From an uncultured Oscillospiraceae bacterium (GTDB lineage: Bacteria; Bacillota; Clostridia; Oscillospirales; Oscillospiraceae), in assembly GCA_944387635.1 (NCBI GenBank), contig CALXFT010000009.1, positions 1 through 52,135 on the forward strand: a stretch of DNA of 52,135 nucleotides, in the 5' to 3' direction. The notes under the pieces are model-generated. The model saw nothing but the letters and a program-made list of their open reading frames with translations, was not told the DNA's origin and ran no database searches. The translations under genes and the position numbers were made by a program. Within the stretch, counting starts at the first letter, position 1. Every line of letters begins with the position of its first letter. Positions 26,301 through 34,265 of this stretch are shown here, piece by piece.

Positions 26301-26837
26301 GGCCACATGTCCAGCGTAGGTTATGACATGTATCTGAAGCTGCTGGACGAGGCCGTTCTGGAGGAGCGGGGCCAGGCGCCCAAGGTCCCCGACTGCACCG
26401 CGGACCTGAATGTCACCGCCAATGTGGACAAAAACTATGTATCCCGGGGCGAGGAGCGCATGGACCTGTACCGCCGCATGGCCGCCATCCGCAGCCAGGA
26501 GGACGCCGACGATCTACTCGACGAGATTGTGGACCGCTACGGCGAGCCGCCCAAGGGCGTATTGAACCTGATCGACATTGCCCTGCTCCGGGCCAAGTCC
26601 CAGGCCGCGGGAGTCAGGGACATCCGCCAGAAGTCCGGCGATGTGCTGTTCACCCTGGCCAACCTGAACTTCGAAGCCGTAGGCGCCCTCTGCGCCGACA
26701 AGGATTACAAAGACCGGGTGGTCTTCCTGGCCAATGCCAAAGACCCGGTTCTGCGCCTTAAGCTGGCCCCCGGAGCCGACAGCCTGAAACAGAGCAAAGC
26801 CTTCATTGAGCGATATCGCGGCTACTGCAATTCTTAA
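23325..26837 (+). CDS. mfd: Transcription-repair coupling factor
   Basis: A 1170-residue Mfd that removes stalled RNA polymerase at lesions and recruits UvrA. N-terminal UvrB-like module (about 1-330), the CarD-like RNA polymerase interaction domain starting LSPGDLVVHENYGIGRFVAM (about 502-521), then a RecG-like translocase with Walker A GDVGFGKTE (about 653-661), DEEQ box IIDEEQRFGV (about 755) and motif VI LRGRVGRS (about 927). The C-terminal TRCF domain ends in LKQSKAFIERY. Full length. Together with uvrA and uvrB in this window it supplies transcription-coupled excision repair. Confidence 0.98.
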   Translation: MDQLLSLLKSIPEYNAVVASLKAGETVAVTGIGQINRSHMLAGLYRDLGRPMVLLCQDDMAARRLQEEWKSFLGQEIPILPGRDLTMYDAAVVSRSWEQKRLRQLYSLAQGTTPAQIMTWESISQRTMPKAVLQRAAFTLEAGQEYILEELLARLTALGYSRCGMVEGVGQFALRGGILDLFSPAADAPVRLEFFGDELDTMGYFDPGTQRRTENIQSAVVLPVGETQPGLHPEGLPGLCSDISKLIARQKRRKHVNENLVSTLTKDLEKYENGLHNPASDRYMALIYPEMATAADYISRDALVVICDQASLHRAARARSEETAMQLDSLLQAGLVAGELCDYAGQWEDVLRRFRGRPLVYFDAFGGASYPEECPPTQLYPMTAKQLPGYGGNLDTAASDLLHYQKMEFGSLVLCGSRRRAELLQQMLGEKGLSSFICIPLTTLPKSGQILLSDGSLPAGMEYPLSRLAILTEGQLLAHSTPKRRAPKKQATNRQKLNSFTDLSPGDLVVHENYGIGRFVAMEQIKVDGAVKDYIKIAYQGSDTLFVPATQLDLVSKYIGGGGEEGNVKLNKIGSDAWQKTKTKARKAAKDMAGELIQLYAARKRQTGFAFAADSPWQREFEDNFPYPETDDQLRCIADIKHDMESPIPMDRLLCGDVGFGKTEVALRAVMKAVMDGKQVAILVPTTVLAQQHYQTAVSRFRGFPVNIDVLSRFRTAKMQQRTLQNLRSGTVDLIIGTHKLLQKSVQFKDLGLLIIDEEQRFGVTHKERLKELSKGVDVLTLSATPIPRTLNMALSGLRDMSTIEEPPSDRYPVQTFVMEHNEAVIDDAIRRELDRGGQVYYLHNRTETIDQCASALKRRIPGISVAVAHGQMGEDALSDVMQAMTEGEIQVLVCTTIIETGLDIPNANTLIIENADRFGLSQLHQLRGRVGRSPRHAYAYFTYRPDKNLSEIAEKRLSAIRDFAEFGSGFKIAMRDLEIRGAGNLLGAEQSGHMSSVGYDMYLKLLDEAVLEERGQAPKVPDCTADLNVTANVDKNYVSRGEERMDLYRRMAAIRSQEDADDLLDEIVDRYGEPPKGVLNLIDIALLRAKSQAAGVRDIRQKSGDVLFTLANLNFEAVGALCADKDYKDRVVFLANAKDPVLRLKLAPGADSLKQSKAFIERYRGYCNS

Positions 26838-26853
26838 GAACTGCTTACGTGGA

Positions 26854-26881
26854 TTGCAATTCCAAAAAACTGTGGTATAAT
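26854..26881 (+). promoter_or_regulatory. Sigma-A promoter of the VanW-domain protein
   Basis: TTGCAA (26854-26859), 16-base spacer, TATAAT (26876-26881); the start codon at 26958 has AGGAGG before it. Confidence 0.75.
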
Positions 26882-26957
26882 ATGCGAAAATAGGCATATT
26901 CCCACATCCGGCCCTCCGTTTCGGCCGGAATCTGCCCCTATACCAGGAGGTTTCACT

Positions 26958-29207
26958 ATGTCCCAAGGAAAATTTTCCAATCCCCGGTCCAACCGTCCCT
27001 CGGACACGGACCGTTTCCCGCCCCAGGAACCGGACGACTTTCCGCCGCGGGATTCAGACCAATTTCCGTCCCAGGATTCGGACCGATTTCCGCCCCAGGA
27101 ACCGGAGGGTCTGGCCGACGCTTCCGGGAACAGCCCCGACGGTCTTTCGGATCTTTTCCCGGAGGCAGAGAGCACACAGACGGAGCCCCGGGAGGAACCG
27201 GCGCTCCGGAACGGCGACCCCAGCCCCGCCCCAGAGGGGGAACCGGTCTTTGAAGACGAGTACGAAGACCGGGACTTCCTGGACACGGTGATGGACACCG
27301 CCCACCGGGTTCTCTCCTTCTGCAAGCAAAACCAGAAGATCGTCATGACCGCCGCATGCGCTGTGGTCCTGGTACTGATTCTTGTGGTCATGGCCGCCAT
27401 CTTCGCCGGTTCCTCCGACGAATACGACGGCCGGATCCTGAACAACGTGCTTCTCGGAGACATCAATGTGGGCGGGATGACCAAAAACGAAGCCATTGCC
27501 GCATTGCGGGAAGCCACCACCGATGTCTACGCCAGTGAATATATGGTCATCGACCTGTCCGGCACCACCCTGCGGCTGAGCCCCTCCGATGTTTCCGCCA
27601 CACTGGATGTCAAGGCAGCGGTCAACGCCGCCTATGACTACGGCCGCACCGGCACCCAGGCCGAGCGGGAAAAAGCATATCAGGACTCCCTCACCGGCAA
27701 CCACATCATCGGCCTGCTTCCCTATCTGGAGCTGAATGAATCCTATATCATGGATGTGCTGGAAACCTACGCCGAGGAAGCCAGCAGCACCCTGACCCAG
27801 GCCAGCTACGAGCTGGACGGAGTCCAGCCAGAACTGGCTACGGATAAATTCGATCCGGACGCCCCCTGCCAAACCCTGATCATCACCACCGGCGTTCCCG
27901 GCGTCAGCTTTGACGTAGACGGCGTCTTCAACATGGTCCTGGACGCCTACAGCCTTTGCCAGTTCCTGGTCACCGTGGACGATGTAACGCCGGTGGCCGA
28001 TCCGGACCCGGTGGACCTGCAGGCCATTTACGACGCGGTCTGCATTGAGCCCGTAAACGCCACGGTCAATATGAGCACCTATGAAGCCGTCCCCGGCTCC
28101 TACGGCTACGTCTTCGATATGGAGGCCGCCCAGGCAAAAGTGGACCAGGCCCAATACGGGGAGCAGGTTTTCATTGACATGGAATACGTGGAGCCGGAGA
28201 TCCTGGAAAGCGAAGTCTTCTGTCAGGATGTGCTGGGCGAAGTACAGACCGCCCACACCAACAGCGAGAACCGCACCACCAACCTGCGCCTGGCCTGCGA
28301 GGCCATCAACGGCCTGGTCCTGAATCCCGGCGACACCTTCTCCTTCAACGAAACTCTGGGCGAACGGACCACCCAGAAAGGATACCGGCCGGCTCCCGCC
28401 TATTCCGGAACTCAGCTTGTGGATTCCGTGGGCGGCGGCATCTGCCAGGTGTCCTCCACCTTGTACCACTGCACCCTGCTGGCTGACCTGGCCACCGTCT
28501 CCAGGACCAACCACAGTCTGCCGGTCAGCTACACGGAATACGGTCTGGACGCCACGGTCAGCTGGGGCTCCACGGATTTCCAATTCCGCAACAGCACCAA
28601 CTTCCCCATCCGCATCGAAGCCGAGGTGGTGGATGAGTATGTGAAGGTCCGCATTCTGGGTACCGATCAGCGCAGCTACTACGTCAAGATGGAGTCCTCC
28701 ATCACCACCGCCTACACGCCGGATACGGAGTATGAGGATTTTCCCTACGACAACGCCGAAGGCTACAAGGACGGCGATGTGATCCGCACCGGCGTCACCG
28801 GCTACCTGGTCAAGACTTATAAACTCAAATACGACAAAGAGAGCAACAAGCTGATCTCCCGGGATTATGAGACCAGTTCCCGGTACGCCACCGTAAACAA
28901 GCTGGTTGCCCGGGTAGAGCAGGAGCCGACGGAGACCACGGAGCCCACAGTGCCGGAGACCACACCCCCCACCGTGCCGGAGACCACACCGCCCACCGTA
29001 CCCGAAACCACACCGCCCACGGTGCCGGAGACCACACCCCCCACCGTGCCGGAGACCACCGTCCCCACGGTGCCGGAAACCACCGTCCCCACGGTGCCGG
29101 AAACCACCGTCCCCACCGTCCCGGAAACCACCGTCCCGGAAACCGCGGCCCCCACCATGCCCCAGACTACACCGACTTCCCCGGCGCAGGAGGAAAGCAC
29201 CTCCTAG
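26958..29207 (+). CDS. Membrane-anchored VanW-family surface protein
   Basis: A 749-residue envelope protein. The cytoplasmic N-terminus (1-125) carries imperfect repeats of FPPQEP/FPSQD/FPPRD type and is acidic. One membrane helix lies at about 128-150. A peptidoglycan-binding (PG_binding_4-like) region around 165-400 with the motif VGGMTKNEAIAALRE follows. A VanW domain (about 432-565) contains VNPGDTF-like LNPGDTFSFNETLG and VGGGICQVSSTLYH. A G5-like segment comes next, then a Pro/Thr/Glu tail of octapeptide repeats (about 663-730). There is no LPxTG signal. Cell-wall binding is likely; VanW's enzymatic role is unknown. The tail probably spans or decorates the wall. Confidence 0.82.
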   Translation: MSQGKFSNPRSNRPSDTDRFPPQEPDDFPPRDSDQFPSQDSDRFPPQEPEGLADASGNSPDGLSDLFPEAESTQTEPREEPALRNGDPSPAPEGEPVFEDEYEDRDFLDTVMDTAHRVLSFCKQNQKIVMTAACAVVLVLILVVMAAIFAGSSDEYDGRILNNVLLGDINVGGMTKNEAIAALREATTDVYASEYMVIDLSGTTLRLSPSDVSATLDVKAAVNAAYDYGRTGTQAEREKAYQDSLTGNHIIGLLPYLELNESYIMDVLETYAEEASSTLTQASYELDGVQPELATDKFDPDAPCQTLIITTGVPGVSFDVDGVFNMVLDAYSLCQFLVTVDDVTPVADPDPVDLQAIYDAVCIEPVNATVNMSTYEAVPGSYGYVFDMEAAQAKVDQAQYGEQVFIDMEYVEPEILESEVFCQDVLGEVQTAHTNSENRTTNLRLACEAINGLVLNPGDTFSFNETLGERTTQKGYRPAPAYSGTQLVDSVGGGICQVSSTLYHCTLLADLATVSRTNHSLPVSYTEYGLDATVSWGSTDFQFRNSTNFPIRIEAEVVDEYVKVRILGTDQRSYYVKMESSITTAYTPDTEYEDFPYDNAEGYKDGDVIRTGVTGYLVKTYKLKYDKESNKLISRDYETSSRYATVNKLVARVEQEPTETTEPTVPETTPPTVPETTPPTVPETTPPTVPETTPPTVPETTVPTVPETTVPTVPETTVPTVPETTVPETAAPTMPQTTPTSPAQEESTS
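28947..29140 (+). repeat. 24-bp coding tandem repeats (TVPETTPP / TVPETTVP)
   Basis: About eight in-frame 24-bp units encode TVPETTPP (first four) and TVPETTVP (next ones) in the tail of the VanW protein. Units differ mostly at third codon positions. Such arrays expand and contract by slippage, so copy number may vary between strains. Confidence 0.85.
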
Positions 29208-29265
29208 ACGACCAGAATCCGGGCGTATGAACAGATGGATCTTCTTCCCGGAACTCTATAATCGG

Positions 29266-29302
29266 AAAAAAGCTGTCCGACATTTCTGTCAGACAGCTTT
29301 TT
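29266..29302. terminator. Bidirectional terminator between the VanW gene and pepT
   Basis: AAAAAGCTGTC (29267-29277) pairs with GACAGCTTTTT (29292-29302), with an additional inner GACA/TGTC stem. A tract on one side and T tract on the other suit termination from both convergent genes. Confidence 0.85.
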
Positions 29303-29314
29303 CTGTTTCCCCGG

Positions 29315-30520
29315 TCAGAAATCCGTCAGGATACGCACCAGCATATCCACGCACAGCTCCATATCCTCCACGGGGATATACTCGAAGCGTCCGTGGTAGT
29401 TCTCTCCGCCGGTACACAAATTGGGACAGGGCAGTCCCTGGGCGCTGAGCCTTGCGCCGTCGGTGCCGCCCCGGATGGGAACTTCCCTGGGTTCCATGCC
29501 CACGGCTTTCATGGCCGCCTTGGCCCGTTCCACCACATACATGCATGGCGCAATGTGCTTTTTCATGTTGTAATAGCTGTCCCGGAGGTCCACCGCTACG
29601 GTCCCCGGGCCGTATTTGCGGTTCAGGTACTCTGCCGCGGCGGTCATCAGGGTCTTCTTTTCCCGGAACTTCTCCATGTCGTGGTCCCGGATGATATAGG
29701 ACAGCTTCGCCTCCTCTACCGTTCCCTGCATGCCGGTCAGGTGGATGAAGCCCTCATAGTCCTGGGTGTACTCCGGCCGCTGCTGGACCGGAAGCATGCC
29801 TTGAAATTCCATGGCGATCAGCTGGGCGTTGACCATCTTGTCCTTGGCGGAGCCGGGGTGAATGTTCCGCCCGTAGACCGTGACTCCGGCAGACGCGGCG
29901 TTGAAGTTCTCATACTCGATCTCTCCCACAGGACCGCCGTCGGCAGTGTAGGCGTAGTCCGCCCCGAAGCCGGCAATGTCAAACCGGTCCGCTCCCCGTC
30001 CGATCTCCTCGTCGGGAGTAAATCCGATCTTCAGCGTGGCGTGTCTTCCGCCCATGGCAATCAGCCTCTGGGCGGCCGTCAGAATCTCCGCCACCCCCGC
30101 CTTGTCATCGGCCCCCAGGAGGGTGGTGCCATCGGTGACCACCAGGCGTTTGCCCACATGGTTTTTCAGATTGGGATAATCCCGCTGCCGCAGCCAGATC
30201 CCCTTGTCCGGATTCAGGCACAGATCCTCCCCCGTATAGGTCACCACCCTGGGCCGGATGTTGGCGCCGGAGGCGTCGGGCGAGGTGTCCATATGGGCGA
30301 TCAGGCCGATGACCGGCAGGTCCGGATCTCCGGGGACCGTGCCGTAGACATACCCGTTTTCATCCATATGGGCGTCGTCAATGCCCATTTTCGCCATGTC
30401 CTCAGCCAGCACCTTTCCCAGAAGCTTCTGCTTCTGGGTGGACGGGCAGGCTTCGGAGCTTTCGTCCGACTGGGTGTCAAAGCCCACGTAGCGCAAAAAA
30501 CGTTCCAAAACAGTTTCCAT
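29315..30520 (-). CDS. pepT: Peptidase T (tripeptide aminopeptidase)
   Basis: A 401-residue M20-family zinc peptidase that removes the N-terminal residue of tripeptides in the cytoplasm. Metal and catalytic residues are visible: AHMDTSPD (about residues 75-82), GADDKAG (about 136-142), catalytic Glu in TPDEEIG (about 168-174), TADGGP (about 191) and the final His in GENYHGRFE (about 373). Length is close to the usual 408. The ATG at 30520 follows GGGGG; the frame upstream of it covers the ackA terminator. No strong promoter is seen, so it may depend on read-through from ackA. Confidence 0.95.
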   Translation of the reverse strand: METVLERFLRYVGFDTQSDESSEACPSTQKQKLLGKVLAEDMAKMGIDDAHMDENGYVYGTVPGDPDLPVIGLIAHMDTSPDASGANIRPRVVTYTGEDLCLNPDKGIWLRQRDYPNLKNHVGKRLVVTDGTTLLGADDKAGVAEILTAAQRLIAMGGRHATLKIGFTPDEEIGRGADRFDIAGFGADYAYTADGGPVGEIEYENFNAASAGVTVYGRNIHPGSAKDKMVNAQLIAMEFQGMLPVQQRPEYTQDYEGFIHLTGMQGTVEEAKLSYIIRDHDMEKFREKKTLMTAAAEYLNRKYGPGTVAVDLRDSYYNMKKHIAPCMYVVERAKAAMKAVGMEPREVPIRGGTDGARLSAQGLPCPNLCTGGENYHGRFEYIPVEDMELCVDMLVRILTDF

Positions 30521-30560
30521 TCCGTTTCCCCCGTTCAAAAGTTTTCCGTATCCATGCAAA

Positions 30561-30589
30561 GGGAAAAGCCGCCGCTGTCTGCGGCGGCT
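30561..30589 (-). terminator. Terminator downstream of ackA
   Basis: A perfect 9-bp GC stem (30589-30581 with 30575-30567), 5-base loop, tail TTTTCCC on the minus strand. The short T tract may let some transcripts reach pepT. Confidence 0.65.
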
Positions 30590-30607
30590 CATGATCTCTG
30601 AAAAAAA

Positions 30608-31798
30608 TTACTTGGCGGCCTTGACCAGCTCGGCGGTATCCTGAGCGATCATCAGCTCCTCGTTGGTGGGGATGACCCAGACGGTGACCTTGGAGTCGTC
30701 GGTGGAGATGATGGCCTCCTTGCCCCGGACCTCGTTCTTCTCGGGGTCAATCTTCACACCCAGATACTCCAGGTTCTGGCAGATCCGGGCCCGCATGGAA
30801 GCGGAGTTCTCGCCCACACCGGCAGTGAATACCAGGCAGTCCAGACCGCCCAGAGCGGCGGAGTAGGAGCCGATATACTTGCGGACCTCGTAGGCGAACT
30901 TGTCCAGGGCCAGAGCGCAGTCCTCGTTTCCGGATAAGGCGCTGTTTTCGATGTCACGGAAGTCGGAGGACACGCCGGAGATGGCCATGACGCCGGACTT
31001 CTTGTTGAGCATGTTCAGGCACTCGTCGGCGCTCATGCCGTACTTATTCATGATGAACTGCACCACAGCGGGGTCCAGATCGCCGGAACGGGTACCCATG
31101 GGAACGCCGGCCAGAGGGGTCAGGCCCATGGAGGTGTCCTGGCACTTGCCGTCCTTCACAGCGGACATGGAAGAGCCGTTGCCCAGGTGGCAGTTGACCA
31201 GCTTGATGTCCTTACGGCCCATGAGCTCAATGGCCCGCTTGGTCACATACTTGTGGGAGGTGCCGTGGAAGCCGTAGCGGCGAATGGAGTCGTTCTTATA
31301 GTACTCGGTGGGAATGGCGTAGCGGTAGGCCACGGGAGGCATGGTCATGTGGAAGGCAGTGTCGAACACAGCCACCTGGGGCGTAGAGGGCATGACCGCC
31401 TGACAAGCGCGGATGCCCATCAGGTTGGCGGGATTGTGCAGGGGGCCCAGGGGAATGCACTTCTCAATGGCCGCGATGACCTCGTCGTTGATGATGCAGG
31501 AGTCGAAGAACTCCATACCGCCGTGGAGGACGCGGTGGCCCACAGCGTCGATCTCATCGGTGCTCTTGATGACGCCGTCCACAGGATCCACCAGGATCTC
31601 CAGAACCGCCTCAATGGCCTCGGAGTGGGTAGGCATGGGGATGTCCTTGACCACCTTCTTGCCGTTGGCACTGTGAGTCAGACGGCCGTCGATGTAGATC
31701 CGCTCGCACAGTCCCTTGGCAGATACGACGCCGGTATCCGGATCCATCAGCTGATACTTCAGGCTGGAAGAGCCGGCATTGATGATCAGAATATTCAT
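30608..31798 (-). CDS. ackA: Acetate kinase
   Basis: A 396-residue acetate kinase that makes ATP from acetyl phosphate while releasing acetate, the main energy-yielding end step in anaerobic fermentation. Motifs: N-terminal NAGSSSLKYQL (about residues 7-17), HRVLHGG (about 88-94), FDTAFH (about 146-151), the catalytic region YRYAIPTEYY and YGFHGTSHKYV, and NCHLGNGSS (about 203-211). Full length. No pta is adjacent in this window. It has a consensus promoter and diverges from tmcAL, whose enzyme also consumes acetate. Confidence 0.97.
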   Translation of the reverse strand: MNILIINAGSSSLKYQLMDPDTGVVSAKGLCERIYIDGRLTHSANGKKVVKDIPMPTHSEAIEAVLEILVDPVDGVIKSTDEIDAVGHRVLHGGMEFFDSCIINDEVIAAIEKCIPLGPLHNPANLMGIRACQAVMPSTPQVAVFDTAFHMTMPPVAYRYAIPTEYYKNDSIRRYGFHGTSHKYVTKRAIELMGRKDIKLVNCHLGNGSSMSAVKDGKCQDTSMGLTPLAGVPMGTRSGDLDPAVVQFIMNKYGMSADECLNMLNKKSGVMAISGVSSDFRDIENSALSGNEDCALALDKFAYEVRKYIGSYSAALGGLDCLVFTAGVGENSASMRARICQNLEYLGVKIDPEKNEVRGKEAIISTDDSKVTVWVIPTNEELMIAQDTAELVKAAK

Positions 31799-31869
31799 TG
31801 TGGGTTGCCTCCTAAATAAAAGAATTTCTTTTTCGACTATGTTGTGGTATGATAACCAAAGCTAAGATT

Positions 31870-31898
31870 ATTATAGTTTATTTTTCCCAATTTCTCAA
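31870..31898 (-). promoter_or_regulatory. Strong sigma-A promoter of ackA
   Basis: Minus strand TTGAGA (31898-31893), 17-base spacer, perfect TATAAT (31875-31870), leader about 65 bases with AGGAGG before the ATG at 31798. Confidence 0.8.
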
Positions 31899-31936
31899 CC
31901 CCTTAAAAAAATTTTCTTGAAAAAGGCGGGGATATT

Positions 31937-33094
31937 TTGAAAATCATCGGGATTATCTGTGAATACAACCCGTTTCACCTGGGTCACGAAAAGCAGCTTC
32001 GCCGGATACGGCAGACCTTCGGCGGCGACTGCGCCATCGTCTGTGCCATGAGCGGCAACTACGTCCAGCGGGGCGCCCCGGCCATTGTGGACAAGAGCCT
32101 GCGGGCGGAAGCCGCTGTTCGCTGCGGCGCCGATCTGGTGCTGGAACTGCCGGTGACCACGGCCCTGTCCTCCGCCGAGGGATTTGCCGCGGGAAGCGTC
32201 GCGCTCCTGGCTCGGGTCTGCGATGTTCTGTGCTTCGGGGCAGAAGACGCCGACGGGCAAGCCCTCCTGTCTGCCGCCCAGGGTCTGCTGGCCCCCGGTT
32301 TTCCTCCCCTGCTGCGCCGGGAGCTGGAGACCGGAAAGTCCTTTCCCGCCGCCCGCCAGGCCGCTCTGGAGCGGATGGGTATCCCGGCAGAGCTTCTGTC
32401 CCGGCCCAACAACATTCTGGCCGTGGAGTACTGCAAGGCCATCCTCTCCCAAAAGGCCCCTCTGGAGATCTTCCCCATCTGCCGGGAGGGCAGCTACCAC
32501 GCGCTGACCCCGGACCCGGAGAATCCCTCCGCCACAGCGGTCCGGCAAGCCATGGTCTCCGGCCGGGACTGGCGTCCCTATGTCCCTTCCGAAGCCCGTC
32601 AGCTCCTGGAGGGCGCCGCCGTGCACACCACCGCCGCCGGGGAACGGGCCGTGTTGCAAAGGCTTCGGTCCATGACCGAGCAGGAGTTCGCGGATCTGCC
32701 CTACGGCAGCGAGGGCCTCTGGCGAAAGCTCATGCACGCCAGCCGCCGGGAGGCCCGGCTGGAAGAGATCCTCACCGCCGTCAAATCCAAGCGGTATACC
32801 CGGTCCCGTCTGGATCGGATGGTCCTGTGCGCCTTTCTGGGGATCACCGCCGGGCAGCTGGCCGAACCGGCGCCCTATATCCGGGTTCTGGCCCTCAGCC
32901 ACCGGGGCCGGGGCGTCCTGAAGGCTGCCCGGGAAACAGGACTGTTTCTCCATGCCGGACAGTCGGATCCCTCTCCCTACTGGGAGCTGGAGCGGCGGTG
33001 GGGCGATCTTTACGGGCTGTTCACCGTTGACGGCATCGCGCCTCCCGGTGCGGAAAAGGCCCGGCGGGTCCGGTACTGCCCGGAACGTCCTTGA
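31937..33094 (+). CDS. tmcAL: tRNA(Met) cytidine acetate ligase (UPF0348)
   Basis: A 385-residue nucleotidyltransferase-fold protein of the TmcAL/UPF0348 family, which uses ATP and acetate to form acetyl-AMP and acetylate the wobble cytidine of elongator tRNA(Met). The start GIICEYNPFHLGHEKQ (about residues 4-19) carries the HxGH nucleotidyltransferase motif. SGNYVQRGAPAI (about 39-50), ELPVTTALSSAEGFA and RPNNILAVEY are family hallmarks. It starts with TTG at 31937 and has no clear promoter; expression may come from the short ackA-tmcAL intergenic region. Its stop overlaps the -35 of the next gene. Confidence 0.9.
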   Translation: MKIIGIICEYNPFHLGHEKQLRRIRQTFGGDCAIVCAMSGNYVQRGAPAIVDKSLRAEAAVRCGADLVLELPVTTALSSAEGFAAGSVALLARVCDVLCFGAEDADGQALLSAAQGLLAPGFPPLLRRELETGKSFPAARQAALERMGIPAELLSRPNNILAVEYCKAILSQKAPLEIFPICREGSYHALTPDPENPSATAVRQAMVSGRDWRPYVPSEARQLLEGAAVHTTAAGERAVLQRLRSMTEQEFADLPYGSEGLWRKLMHASRREARLEEILTAVKSKRYTRSRLDRMVLCAFLGITAGQLAEPAPYIRVLALSHRGRGVLKAARETGLFLHAGQSDPSPYWELERRWGDLYGLFTVDGIAPPGAEKARRVRYCPERP

Positions 33095-33119
33095 CTTTCC
33101 ACAGTCTTCATGATATAGT
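33091..33119 (+). promoter_or_regulatory. Sigma-A promoter of the YitT-like gene
   Basis: TTGACT (33091-33096), 17-base spacer, TATAGT (33114-33119). The -35 overlaps the tmcAL stop codon. Confidence 0.75.
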
Positions 33120-33156
33120 AGAAAGGCAGAGATTTTTAAAGGAGAATTTAGAATTT

Positions 33157-33786
33157 ATGTCCCGCAAGCTTCCAAAATTGCAACTTTCCAACTGTTTGAT
33201 CGCTTTCTTTGCCTCCGCCTTTCAGGCCTTCGGAATGTACCATATCCATGCCCAGTCCAGCATCACCGAGGGCGGCATCTTCGGCCTGACCCTGCTGCTG
33301 GACCACTGGTTCTCCCTGTCCCCCGCCATTACCAGCTTTGTATTCAACGGCCTGTGTTACGTCTTTGGCTGGCGTACACTCGGCAAGGAATTCATCGGCT
33401 ACTCCCTGGTTGCCTCCTGCGGCTATTCCCTGGCCTACGGCATCTTTGAACAGTTCCCGCCCCTGTGGCCCCAGATTGCCTCCATGCCACTGGCCGCCTC
33501 CGTGGCCGGCGCGGTGTTCATCGGCGTCGGCGCGGGACTCTGCGTCCGGGCCGGCGGCGCTACCAGCGGCGACGACGCCCTGGCCATGAGCATCCGCCAC
33601 CTGGTCAAGGTGGACATCCAGTGGATCTACCTGATCAGCGACCTGACGGTGCTGGTGCTGTCTCTGACCTACATCCCCCTGAACCGGATTGTCTACTCCC
33701 TGCTGACCGTGGTCCTCTCCGGCCAGATCATCGGCTGGATTCAGAAGGCGCCCATCCCCGGACTCCCGAAAAAAGCCAAGGCATAA
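33157..33786 (+). CDS. YitT-family membrane protein
   Basis: A 209-residue integral membrane protein with five or six hydrophobic segments and the family core ITEGGIFGLTLLL (about residues 32-44), SFVFNGLCYVFGWRTLGKEF (about 60-80) and GAGLCVRAGGATSGDDALAM (about 127-146). YitT/YvjA/YqfU-type proteins occur in several copies in Firmicutes; their transported substrate is not known. This version lacks the usual C-terminal DUF2179 domain, which makes it a short member. The ATG at 33157 has AAAGGAG about 12 bases before it. Monocistronic with promoter and terminator. Confidence 0.8.
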   Translation: MSRKLPKLQLSNCLIAFFASAFQAFGMYHIHAQSSITEGGIFGLTLLLDHWFSLSPAITSFVFNGLCYVFGWRTLGKEFIGYSLVASCGYSLAYGIFEQFPPLWPQIASMPLAASVAGAVFIGVGAGLCVRAGGATSGDDALAMSIRHLVKVDIQWIYLISDLTVLVLSLTYIPLNRIVYSLLTVVLSGQIIGWIQKAPIPGLPKKAKA

Positions 33787-33790
33787 GCAG

Positions 33791-33832
33791 CGCCTGCCGC
33801 GCGTCATTTTGCGCGGCAGGCGGTTTTATTTT
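33791..33832 (+). terminator. Intrinsic terminator of the YitT-like gene
   Basis: A perfect 12-bp GC stem (33791-33802 with 33811-33822), loop GTCATTTT, tail GTTTTATTTTTT. Confidence 0.9.
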
Positions 33833-33921
33833 TTGTTTTCGTGCTTATCGACTTAACACAGCAAAACGTTTCAGAAAGCGTCGGCCTTATGCATAGTGTT
33901 CCGATTACAGTCAGGCTCTTG

Positions 33922-33962
33922 GCTCTCCTTTCAGGAGAGCTGGCAAAAATCTTTGATTTTTG
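33922..33962. repeat. Paired perfect hairpins, probable dispersed repeat
   Basis: Two adjacent perfect hairpins: 8-bp GCTCTCCT/AGGAGAGC with a 3-base loop (33922-33940) and 8-bp CAAAAATC/GATTTTTG with a 3-base loop (33944-33962). They sit in the 689-base gene-free stretch 33787-34475. The arrangement resembles interspersed palindromic units of clostridial genomes; copy number cannot be judged here. Confidence 0.55.
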
Positions 33963-34101
33963 ACTGAGAGGTTTGGGCAGTACGTTCTGGTGAAGTGCTG
34001 AGACAGCGGCAAGTGCTCCCCAACCCCTGCCGGGGGCCTTCCTTTCTTGTTCCGCACAGAAATGCCAGCAAAGAACGCGGCCAGGGGAGGCGCTGAGCTG
34101 C

Positions 34102-34265
34102 GGGGAAGCTTTGCCCCCGTCGGCAAGAGCTGGCGGCGAGAGATTTTTCTTCGGGAAAAAGGTTGGAAAACCGAGGAATACTGTATGTATTTCCGGTTTT
34201 ACAGCCTGCGTTCCCGGAGGAAAAGATCCGCTGTCCAGCCGCAGGCGATGGGGGCAAAGCTTCCC
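34102..34265. repeat. 17-bp perfect inverted repeat, 130 bp apart
   Basis: GGGGAAGCTTTGCCCCC (34102-34118) recurs as its exact reverse complement at 34249-34265. Bases around both arms also agree partly. The segment between has no credible gene. It may be a decayed or non-autonomous mobile repeat unit. Confidence 0.6.

Noticed and set aside
28947-29140. CRISPR array
   Set aside because: The repeats are contiguous 24-bp coding units with no spacers, and no cas gene is nearby.
28947-29207. VPETT repeats as sortase anchoring motif
   Set aside because: No LPxTG followed by hydrophobic segment and basic tail; the protein ends in a soluble PAQEESTS-type sequence and is anchored by its N-terminal helix.
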